This document shows, piece by piece, positions 11,863 to 23,100 of a stretch of 64,000 bases of DNA. This DNA is from Chionis minor (lineage: Eukaryota > Chordata > Aves > Charadriiformes > Chionididae): the NCBI GenBank assembly GCA_013398295.1, contig VZSF01003927.1, forward strand, positions 505,943 through 569,942. Direction: 5' to 3'. The notes under the pieces are model-generated. The model saw nothing but the letters and a program-made list of their open reading frames with translations. It searched no databases and was not told the origin of the DNA. The stretch's first letter is position 1, and every line of letters starts with the position of its first letter. A program made the position numbers and the translations under genes.

Positions 11863-14800
11863 TGTCAAAGAAGTGTCTCCCAGACTTGAAGAACTAGCTT
11901 TGGGATTTGAAAACAGGGACTGAACGCATTTTTGTGGGAACAAAATTCCTGAATCTATCCAGAGTAAAAACTTCATATACTTCTTGGCAGAAAACTTGAT
12001 CAACTCTAAAATGACACCTTTGCCAACAATTACCAGTTTATAAAGCAAGCTGAGAACACTGCTTAATACTATATTTTTGCATGAATGAGGATAACATGCA
12101 CGACTAACTAATACAGAATTTAAAGAATATCAATCCTCAATGATAATCATATAGTCCTTATTAATACTGCCAAAAGATGGGTGGTATCCACAAGCCACTG
12201 GGAGGTCTCCTTGTTCACCATCTCTGCAAAACTACATGCTCTCTGTATCCACTTCTCAATGTCCTGTATGACATAAAATCCTGCGGGAGTCTGTACATTG
12301 CTACCAACTAATACTGGTTAGCATATTTATATCACGACACTGTTTGTATTTATACGACTACATACATAGGTTTATCTGCTAATATCACTGTGCAAGATTT
12401 GTTAGGTGTGACTTCATGCCCTCCTGACTTTAAGAGGCAGTTACCAGAATCTGAGAAGCTTTATGGCTACAGCACCTCTAATGATGAAACTGGGGGATTA
12501 CAACAAAATGAAAACCGACAATTTATTGACCTATCTGATTTCAGTTCCACTTAGCAAGAATAGGCCAGAAAAATGCTGTTGTGGTCCATGCATGCAGGAA
12601 CAAAAAATGTTTCTATGCATCAGCTTGAAGGGAAAAATAAGTGATGTTCTGTGTCTGCTTCAGTGTTTAGCACAACAAGAAGTTGAACCAAAACTTGGCT
12701 CAGACATATTAAAAAAAAACAAACCCAAAAGTGACCTCTTCAGTGCTGACTTTCTTCCCATTTAGACTAGATGCAACACTAATACAAACATAGGAACAAT
12801 AGAAAGAATTTACAAATTGTATTTTTCCCATTCAAAGAAGAAATCCAGCGCATACGAACAGTGAGAATAAGGACAAAGGAAGTATTTGGAAATTCCTGAG
12901 TGTATTAACAGCATTGTGCTGACATAACCTATGGAAAGTCACTCATATAATAGCCATTATTTTCTAAATATTTGTTAAAATGATAAAGATCTTAGAACAT
13001 CTTCTGCAGTCTCCTAATAAAACTGATTAATAACCCAGTAGGACTGTACGCTGTGCTGTGACATGGTGGAAAATACATAATGTTTAACAAAGTGATTCAT
13101 TAAACTTTATACAAAATGCTCATTTTTAATACTTTGCAAGTAACAAATCATTTTAAACCACAGCTTTCCATTCCTAATTTTTATAGACAATGGTAGCCTA
13201 AGGGTAACGATAGTATAATACAATACATTTTATAGGAACTTTATCTACTGACATATGCACAGACCTATGCTGTTTATAGACATTATATTAGTGTCTGACC
13301 TTATCATCTGCACAAAAATGAAGGATTAAAAAATGGAAATTAAGTGAAAGAGACCAGCAATGTTCAATTGCATACAGACATGAAGACAAAAGAGTACTAA
13401 ATTAAATCTGACAAACTCAACATAGAAAAGAATGGCAGAGATGCACATTCATTCATCAAACATGCCTCTCCTTTAGCCCTCTATTACTCCACTACCAAAA
13501 AGCATTCCCAAAGCATTTCACCTGGATTTGAGCCAGCTTCTCTTAGGTGCTTGAAGGGGAGTCAGGAATTAGACCTAAATAGACTGAATTTTGTTCAATT
13601 TCACACATGTTCTGTTGCTCAACAATGAGTAATCTACAGAAAAAAAACCCCAAAACCACTTAAGATTTTAAACTATGGCTGTGGAACAGGGCAGACCAGC
13701 TTTAATTTCTGTTTGCACTTCTACAGTCTTCTTTTTTTGTCCCTGTATTTGTTGTATATAATTCTTATTGTGATTTGATCTTGAAAGTGTTTGTTTTCCC
13801 CAAGATGAGACTTGAGATAACTTTAAGGAAATAAAATAGAAGAAAACCTGGTGTGCACATTCCTTTACAAAGATTTCATCTTCCCAGATGGTGAAATCAT
13901 GGCTTTTGGACAGTAGACAGCATAAGTTTATAATACTAGATCTAATGGAAAAAGCATCTCTTACTATACCCTCTCCTTGGTGATGGCTTAAGATGGCAAC
14001 TGGGCAAACAAGATAAAAGCAGGTAAGAGTAAACATGAAAAATAATTCCTTTCAAGTGACATGCTAAGCAAGCATTTACATGATCACAGTCAGTGGTTTA
14101 TGTCACCACATTTTATCTGTGCAAGTTTTCTACTACTGAAGATTTTAACTAATACAGTATTATCTGATCATACTTAAAATAAGTAGGACTATTGATTTTT
14201 GGAAGAGAAGACCAAGTCTGCACATTTTAAAACTATGAATCATTCAAAACCCTTTTTATTCTATCCTCTGAGCAGTTTAATTTTACAAATAAATAGCAGA
14301 CTGTTCTGGAATCTTACAGGATTTAAATAACAGGTAACAATTTTAAATAGTTACGTTTTACTTCAGTTCTACTCAAGTGGATCTAATTAGTGATCTAATT
14401 GCTGGCTGATGCCTCTGATGAAAAACAAGCTATTTTGTCTTTTGATAGAACTCTCTTATTTATTTATAATATTACTGAGGTATCATTGCTATCGTAAGTA
14501 ACTTTCATTTCATGCTTACAGTGATTTTTGAACAGTCATTTTGACTTTATTTAAATTTTTTCAAAAACACCAGCCAAGCGACCTATGGCCCGCTGTCAAC
14601 TACAAATGCCTCTATTTAACTTGGCTGTAGAATCTGAGTATGAAAAGGCTTTCTCCACTGTTCTGTGTGCATTGCAGTCTAACAGTTTGCAAAGCAGCCC
14701 TGGGACGTAGGGCTTGTAGCTTTTGCTTCCCCCAATCTGGCAATTGGCTTGTTACACAAATTTGCAGTAGCTACCTAGGGCCTATTTTTTTGGATCTACT

Positions 14801-15585
14801 GTCTAATATTATTGCCAGGGATTGCGCTACAAGTCTTGGAAACTTACGACTTAAAAACCCAATCTCTGATCCATCCTCCCTTTTCACTATCCCAGGTTTC
14901 CATAAAATGCAGAGGAAGTGTATATCTTGCCACATTCACGTCGTAATATTTAGGTAATACTAATTAGACCTGTCTCACAACTGTGACAGATTACTTCCAA
15001 TTAAGACAGAAACATTTTGGGAAGTGAATTATTTTGCTGTAGTACGATTGGGATAAATGATACCAATAATTGATAATTACTAACATGCAGAAAGCTCCTT
15101 TTGCTTCTGTGTATCTTGTTATCACCTACATGAAAACCTGTTATAAAAGCAATATCCAGAGGATACACCCATGCAGTGAACGCTGCCTAGATTTTTAGAT
15201 CCAGATTAACTGAAAATCACATCCATAGATAACAAATGAATATGCTTTAAAGAATTTTTCTTCGGTGGGAATAAAAATGATGTCCTGCTTTTGTTTTGTC
15301 ATGATGTGACAGCATTGAATTTTGTGTCCATCAATAACTAAAATTCCTCGGGAGGATGCACAAAGAGACAGCATCAATTCACATTTATCATAGTCCTTTC
15401 CTTGCCCACACGCCCCAGTTTAAGTTCAGCACATGCACAGGTAGATTGCATAACAGGATGTAGAAAGGCCAGAACTGTATCCACTCAAAGAGGCTGAAAA
15501 AACCCAAACAACCCAGCTCTCTGAAGCTCTATGAGAAAAAATCATTTTTCTCATATTTGAGAGAAATTGTATATGTTTGATTTTT
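11863..15585. other. Unique AT-rich non-coding DNA
   Basis: No exon or classified repeat is seen. The longest frames are 122 codons on the minus strand (13668-14036) and 105 codons on the plus strand (14640-14957). Neither shows a signal peptide, domain or compositional coding bias. A homeodomain-like direct repeat, gatctaatt twice, occurs at 14380-14400. An A/C tract lies at 13638-13657. Confidence 0.6.
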
Positions 15586-16467
15586 TCATAGAATCACAGA
15601 ATAGTTGAGATTGGAAGGGACCTTTGGAGGTCATCTGGTCCAAACCCCTCCTCAAGCAAGGCCACCTAAAGCCGGTTGTCCAGGATTGGCTTTTGACTGT
15701 CTCCAAGGAGGGAGACTCGACAACCTCCTTGGGCAACCTGTGCCAGTGCTCAGTCACCCTCACAGTGTTATAAGAATAGAACCTTTACATTGAAAAACAC
15801 CTTTAAGATCATGGAATCCAACCACAAACCTAACACTGCCAAAACCCACCACTAAATTATGTCCCTCAGCACCATGTCTACATGTCTTTTAAATACTCCA
15901 GGGATGGTGATTCCACCACTTCCCTGGGCAGCCTGTTCTAATGTTTGACAACCCTTTCAGCGGATAAATTTTTCCTAATATCCAATCTAAACCTCCCCTG
16001 GCACAACTTGAGGCCGTTTCATCTCATCCTACCACTTGCTACTTGGGAGAAGAGACTGACCCCCACCTCGCTACAGCCTCCTTTCAGGTAGTTGTAGAGA
16101 GCGATGAGGTCTCCCCTCAGCTTCCTTTTCTCCCATGAAAAGGTGTTTCCTGATGTTCAGATGGCACCTCTTGTGTGTGCCCATTGCCTCCTGTCCTGTC
16201 TGGGACTGGGAACTGCTGAAAAGAGCCCAACTGTCTACTTTGCACCCTTTCTTCAAGTATTTATCTATTTATAAGGTCTCCCCTGAATCTTCTCTTCTCC
16301 AGGCTGAACGGTCCCAGCTCTCTCAGACTTGCCTCACAGGAGAGATGCTCCAATCCCATAATAATCTTTGTGGCCCTTTGTTGGACTCTTTTCTGTCTAT
16401 ATCTCTCTTGTACTGGGGAGCCCAGAACAGGACACAGCACTCCAGATGTGGCCTCACCAGTGCTGAG
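15586..16467 (-). mobile_element. CR1 LINE (outer copy), interrupted by a second CR1
   Basis: The 3' end begins at 'tcatagaatcacagaatag' followed by 'ttggaagggacctttggagg' and 'gtcatctggtcc'. The copy proceeds to 'cagtcaccctcacagtg' at about 15768 and then stops. The next expected CR1 block, 'gtgtttcctgatgttcag', appears only at about 16142, after 365 bp of another CR1. It then continues in order through 'cccattgcctcctgtcctgt', 'ctccaggctgaacggtccc', 'tggccctttgttggactc', 'cttgtactggggagcccag' and 'ggcctcaccagtgctgag'. Removing the insert would leave roughly 515 bp of CR1. The minus-strand frame over 15640-15763 still encodes a recognisable ORF2 C-terminal stretch (an EHWHRLPKEVV-like motif), which supports orientation and identity. 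Confidence 0.92.
15769..16133 (-). mobile_element. CR1 LINE (inner copy) inserted into an older CR1
   Basis: This element restarts the CR1 3' end from its tail. A degraded tail is followed by 'cacctttaagatcatggaat', 'caaacctaacactgcc', 'ctcagcaccatgtctac' and 'tccagggatggtgattccac', ending near 'cagcttccttttctcc' at 16133. It belongs to a different subfamily from the host copy and to the same one as the fragment at 34664-34817, which shares the 'aacctaacactgcc' and 'ctcagcaccatgtctacctg' blocks. It is 5'-truncated. Being inside the other copy, it must have inserted later. Confidence 0.9.
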
Positions 16468-17653
16468 GCCACGGCTGGGATACTAATCTCCTGGAGTACT
16501 TGATTTAAAATTGCTTTTTTATTTATGTATTCTTTCCTGATTTACATTTCATAATAATCTGGGCCCATGGAAATGGCACAGTTATGGCATTCTGAACTAG
16601 ACAAATCACTTTTAATTCCTCCTGTAATTAGTTAGCAACTTCTCTGTATTCTTTTTTCTTTTCTAGAACATTTTTTAGATTTAGTTTTACACCAACAACT
16701 TGTCAAACTCTTGACTACGAAGAAATTATATAAAAGGATTTAATCCTAAAAGTGAAAAAAGAAAAATCCCTCAGATCTACAAATATAACAATCCACCACT
16801 GCCTTTTCAACAGTAGGATTTGGGCCACAGATTTTAGTCTTTTTTCCTTCATCTACAATATAGATAAATGTTATTCATTTACAAATCCCAACCACAAAGT
16901 GATTAAGACCCTAAACCTTGTACAAAAGATTCATACAAAGTTAGTCATTCATTAGTATACTAAAGGAAGTCTTCACCAGTTTCTTGGGGAGTTTTTGAAT
17001 ACAGATTATAGAGAATTATGATTGATTTTTGTCTGCAAGCATATTTGCCACTCCTGAAAAAAAGAAAAAAGAGGCTAACTCTAAAAAATTAAAACCACTT
17101 CATAAATAATACAAAAGTTCTTCAGATTTTTAGGAGGTTTATATCTTTAAAATACATCCTTTATAAAGAGTTTTTAATAGTCTGTGCCCTAATTTTCCCC
17201 TTACCACTCATTATCTCTGGAAAAACATGCCGACTGACTCACCTGGAATATGCACCATTTATTATGCACCATATAAAGGCTTAAATGACATAATGCACTT
17301 GAAAACAGTTTAGAAAGCTCTATTTTCCGCTTTGGCAAATACATATATAATTAACTCTTGTGGGGTCTAATTTAACCTTTTGTATTCAGAGGCAGATGCA
17401 TCAGAGAATGAAACATACATCACAGCTGGCAAAAGTGCACATGAAGGATAACAGCATTGTTTTAATTATGTTCATAATGATTCCTCATAAATCTCCCAAT
17501 ATTACTACCAAAAATACGCACCATAATAAAGCAACAATCTGTTTTCATCTGAAAGAAAAGCTGCTGTGGTCAGTGCAAAATCAGGCTGTATTGCATGCTT
17601 ATCGTTGGTCATTCACAAGAAAAACAACTAGTTCTTCCTTTCCAGTTGATTTC

Positions 17654-17662
17654 GGGGGGGGG
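17654..17662 (+). repeat. G homopolymer (9 G)
   Basis: A nine-base G run is unusual in this AT-rich surrounding and is likely length-variable. Confidence 0.9.
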
Positions 17663-19294
17663 TATTTAAGGCTTTTTTTAATTTAAAATTATCCTTTCCC
17701 AAAATCTTCCTATTTCTTTGATTAATAGATAACTACATAATATTCCTCAGAACATGTATTAGAATACACGTAGTTTCTTTAATCTTCTCTAGTTTGGGGC
17801 CTGAACTTGCTCCCATTGAATTTAATATGATTCACTTAAAAGAATTTTTCCTCCCAGTTACTTAAATTGTCATTCTTGCAACTCCCTGCATTTAGTCCAA
17901 ATGTCTTCCTGTGACTGACTGCACCAATTAAATTGCAATCTCCACCGAAAAGTAGGACTTACAAACCATGATGCTTTTTTTTTTTTTTTAATTTTTTACT
18001 TCCCTGCAAATCTTCTGGGTCTGACCATACCTCTATGGAGCAAATATAAGCCTAGCAGCAGTAGACTTGGGTTTTTTTTTTTTTTATTTCCTCCTATAGT
18101 CTGTAAGTCAAAAATAGTTCATGAGCCACAGGCTGAAGAGTCCTCGTCTAAATAACTAATGGAGTGGGAATCTGAGCCCATTCACAGCTACCAACTTGCC
18201 CAACAGGCAAGCGCGTTTTCACGTCCGGATGCAGCCTGAACTTGTTAGAAGGGTCTCGTGTGCCCAAGTTCTCACTTGCACCATTCCTGTGGGTCAGGCA
18301 AAGATTCTCGAGTATACCAAAGACTGCTACCGCCCAGTTTTACCTGCAAATGTGGTGAACTCGGCTCTTCAGAAGCTTAGCTGATGACAAGCAAACAGCC
18401 AACAACACACACCCAACAATACACACATGTCAAAAGTGTAATGTTAAGGACTCAGAGAGTATAAGGCCACTTGCTGGCCCTTAGTTCTTTGCACAAGGTC
18501 AGGTTACATCTCTGTCTGTGCACGTGCATTCTGGATTTGTTGCGGTGAGGGATGTTTTAGCAGACCGCAAACTCTGTATTAAAGTATTACCTATAACGAT
18601 GCCTGCAATTAAAAGGCTTCTTCCCACAGAATGCTGGTGTTACATGCTTCCTCACATGCACTCCAGCTTTTTCCTTCCAAACGATTATCTTTTATTAATC
18701 AGTATTTCAATATTTTTAAGTCCTTCAAATCTGAGGGAAAAATCAATTGCAGCCATTAATTTAAAAAAGCAATTAATGATTATAGTAAGAAAAAACAAGT
18801 GAGCCAGGAGTATTCTCTGTGTACTGCTATTAGAGCATAATTCTTATTTACCTTGCTGTCTTGTCAGATAGACAGATAGACAAGCTCTTAGATGAGATTA
18901 AAATATAATGTCAGTCTCTTCATCCTTGAAATTAGAGAAATATTGTCAAGTAATCTTAGCCTCACTTTCTATTCTCAGATTACTAATTCTTAGAGTAATT
19001 TACACTCACCCACTTCTTAATAGATAGCTCCTTTTAAATATGTACCACCGTTTGCCACATTCCTTTCGAAGCTTTTAATTATAACCTTATTCAATCAAAG
19101 TACGGTTAAAATTTTTTTACCACTTAAAAATCCCTTTCTTTACACATATTTAACGTCTCTGATGCTACACACGTACATTTATTTCTGTACTTAGGTATTT
19201 ATAAAATTAGACACCAAAAGCACAGATCATTCCAAATTTAACTTAGCACAAGACAGAGCATCTTGCCAAGGGAACGTTCACAGTTCTTTTTCAA

Positions 19295-19313
19295 TGAACT
19301 GAAGTTCAGTTCA
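19295..19313. repeat. Perfect inverted repeat, 9-bp arms with 1-nt centre
   Basis: tgaactgaa, a central g, then ttcagttca: the arms are exact reverse complements. The arrangement places two AGTTCA-like half-sites back to back, resembling an everted nuclear-receptor half-site pair. It could equally be a chance palindrome. Confidence 0.85.
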
Positions 19314-20013
19314 CTGCAGTCCCCCTGTCTGCAGGTCTTCACTTAGTATACTTTTTACAGTTAAAAACAAAAAAAAAAAATCTAGGAAATGAAGCATTAA
19401 ATAATTTTCTGAGGTTTTTTGATCAACTTTCTAGTAAAACGTAAGGGTGCAGGCAGAGGTGCTGCTGTGGATTGGAGAATTGCAAGAAATTGGTATTTTA
19501 GTTGCTTCCTCCTGCTCCTTGCCACCATATTACAATGACATAAGACTTACAATTGGTGGGAGAAACAAGAAACCTGTGGCCTCCCCACCTATTAGGTTCT
19601 CCCAGTGTGGCACATAGAGCCTTTCTAAACACATTACAGCTATAGTCAACCTGACACTGACAATGCACAAGAATTAGATTTGTTGTCCAGCTACAGAGCA
19701 AGTACTACGTGCAGGGGTATTAACCTCCTCCAGCTGCTCTTTCCAGCATTTTTCCATTGGCGTATGCAGGCCTCACTTCCAAAAGGAATTTGTAAAAGTA
19801 ATTCAAACTTCAGACTTAACCTATCTTTGGCCTTTTTGCTGAGGCCACCAAAAAACTGTGACTATTAAAAGTGTGCATCTTTTCATGTGAAGACAGCGAC
19901 CGGGGATAAGAGGTGAACCATCCCTTGTCTCCATTCCTAACTGAAGTGGAATAACTCTTGCTGCACACAGCCAGGTATTAATTTTGAGTGACACAAATTG
20001 GACCTAACAGATC

Positions 20014-20103
20014 ATATGTATTACATAATATTATATGTATATATACATATAAATATATATGTATATATTATATGTATTATATAATATGTATATTATATAT
20101 ACT
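20014..20103. repeat. AT-rich palindromic tract
   Basis: About 90 bp is almost entirely A and T with alternating TA steps. It contains a perfect 22-bp palindrome at 20031-20052, whose half-arm is ttatatgtata. Such tracts can extrude as cruciforms and tend to vary in length. No coding or transposon signal is present. Confidence 0.85.
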
Positions 20104-23100
20104 CCATAATACACATCCAGGCTGAGGTCTGGGCTTTTTTGCGGCTAGAGCTCCCAGAAAAATGACTCTTCCACAGTCCACCCACATGCTGTTGGTGTGA
20201 CATAACTTTAGAAGTTATAAATGTTTTCTGCTGGATTGACCATCTGACCAGCTGTTTTTCACCACCATAAGCATAAATACATTCTTGTGTTCTCGTGTTG
20301 CCTATCAGTGGCTAATTAAACAGTTAAACACCAGTAAGGATGCTTTCTACTCTCAAATTCTGTTGTTGAGTTCTGCAGCGCTGGCAACACCACTCACCAG
20401 CGGCAGATGTCTCCAATGGAATTTGGTCTCGTGAGCTCTTTGCTGGATCCCAGCTTTATTGACCTTCAGGATGCAACATAAATCAGCACATATTGTTTTG
20501 TTTTCAGTTGCTGCTATTTGGGAGGTTTTGTACTGCATCCCAAAGCATCTGCAGCAGAGCTCTGTGATGTGTATTGATATTATTGCTGCCTTATATTTAA
20601 ACTATTTTAGTGTTTCTCAGCAGCACCTGTCAAAGTAGTACTTGGTATAAAAGTAGTGAAACAAATAAGTAAATCTGATTTTTGCTACCAAGCTCTTGAC
20701 ACAAGTTTAGAAGACATCCTTTCAAAGTGACACAGTATAGCAGCTTTCTAATCATGCTCTGTGTAAAAATATTTACTGACAAAATAGCAAAACATTAGGA
20801 GTCAGCTGGACAACAGTACAGTGTCCAGCAGCTAACCACTATAATTAAAATTATTAATTTTTCTACTAGAGGTTTGACCACTGTCAAGGCATGAACAAAC
20901 ACCTGTCAAAGCCTCCCTGTCTCTCCAGAACTCACAGGAATGATGGTAGGCGGCCTTGCAACTATACATGCATAAGAAAAAAATTTGTTTATGACTCTGG
21001 TGTTTGCCAGTAGTCTATCATCAGCTCTTCATCCTGCATTACTGTAGTATTTGAGCAAATCCAGGCCAAAGCTGGATTAATTTATTAAAGGAAATATTTT
21101 GAATTAAACTTTTTTTTTGGCCACAGAAGAACAGGGACTTTTGTTACAGAGCAGAGATAGTAATTTGGTAAAATAAAGTTCTTGCTTTTACCCTTCTGTG
21201 GTTCCTTGTAGAGACACAAAGAATATACAAATTATCTCATTGCTGTTCTCAGGAATTTAATAATCTGGCCTCACTGGTGAGCTTGCTCTGTAGTATTCAA
21301 CTGACGAGAGCTGTTGATATACAAAATAAAGTAAAATGACAAAACCACAGTAGAATCCTAATACAAGGACTATTGCTATGAGCAGTAACAAGCTGTGGTT
21401 TCTAGCTCATCTCAATTCTCTTCATTTAGACACACCAGAGAGTCGTTAATATATCAGTTTGAATTCCACTACAAAATAGCGTTTGGTGGTCTCACTTGAG
21501 AGCCTTATACGCCCTAATTAAAAAAAACTAAATAAAATACCACACCCTCTCTCGTAATTTGAGATGCGTCCACAGTAGCAAACACAAGATGGGTGGACTC
21601 TTGAAGCAAGCAAAAAGTGCTGTGCTCTCTTACAACAAGAACAGGTGTTTCCAACAGGAGTGACCTTCTCTTAAAGGCTGCCTTGTGTTTCTTTCACTTG
21701 GCCCTTACGGTGACCAGCCCCGGTCCACACTGCAGGAAATGTCTGCATCGGGTCAGTCATCACGCAGGCAGAGAAAGGCTGAACCACTCGACCTTGCGAC
21801 GCCGAGAAACACAACGGCAGATTCTGTTTTGCTCTCAGCGCAGAATTCGGGCTGAAGAGATTCAGCCTTTCAACAAAACCTGGCCACAGAGCTCAAAGCA
21901 ATCTTAATCTTATTTCATGTCATTGTACGGCTGCGCTGAATTATACACATGAAGCTAAACTCATAAATGCGGCTTTTTGTTTGAGACGCTGCCTGGCAAC
22001 CCATAATGCTATTTCACGTCTCTGCTTTTGCACTTGAAGCTCAGGTAAGGGAATGGCATTTAAGGGAAAAAGTTCTGTAGGGATCATCATTAGCTAGATA
22101 TAAATAAACTTTTTTCTGTATCACCGCTAGCAGTCTGCCATATGAAGCCAATACTGTCTGCAGGCTTTGGAACACAGAGCACGCTCTGTCCCTCCGCCAG
22201 CGTGCAGGGTTTTTTAGGTGAAGTCTTTAAGGGGGTCTCAGGAAAAGTCCATCCCAGTCCCACAACCCACAAAAACAGAAGAGGACACCAGCCACAGGGA
22301 GCTTGTTATTTTGGGCTACTGGTACATGCTGATCGCTAGAAGGAAAGGTGCTGAGTTGTGAGATGAGCTGCCTGTGAGAATCAGTTTCAGCAAAAAAATG
22401 AGGTGAAAATTTCTCACCATTTCAAACCGTTTTGGTGGAGATTTTATCTGACCTGAATGTGGAAAACAACTAAAAATTACTTGACTGTACCATTAATTCT
22501 CACTCTCCAAAAGGTTTTTCATCACAAATTCTAGAAAATAAAATAATTTAAATTAATTAATCTGCTCCCTTTGAGTAATGCTGAAATTTGAGGAAATCAT
22601 AAGCACTATGAAAAGGGGAAAGTAAATCATATTGTTTGAGTAAGGTATGTTATAGAGAGAGACAGAAACCATACATTGCAAATGCTTTGTCTGGCAGTGA
22701 AGTTATTCTGTACGGACAACCTTATTCTTAGCTCTCCCCAGGCCCGCCATCAGTAGGCAAGGAGGCCAGCACAGCTGGCAGGGCTGTGGACAATCCAGCA
22801 TTAGACGCATCCACCACGTTCCAAGTTTGGGGTTATACAAGGTTTCCATGTGTCCAAAAGAATCTTCAGTAGGTTGTTATTATAATGATAATAATTTGCA
22901 AAAAGTGTATTGGCAAGTAATTTAGGTACTTATCATAATTCATAAAAATGAAAAAAGCCCATACAGATAATTTAGTAAAGGGATGTTTTTCTCACACAGC
23001 ATTTGTCAAGAAGCAGACATGAAACATGGACTGCATTAAAGATCAACATTATTCTCTCTTTGAATGGCTACTAAAAGGCTTATATACCACACAGCAGTGA

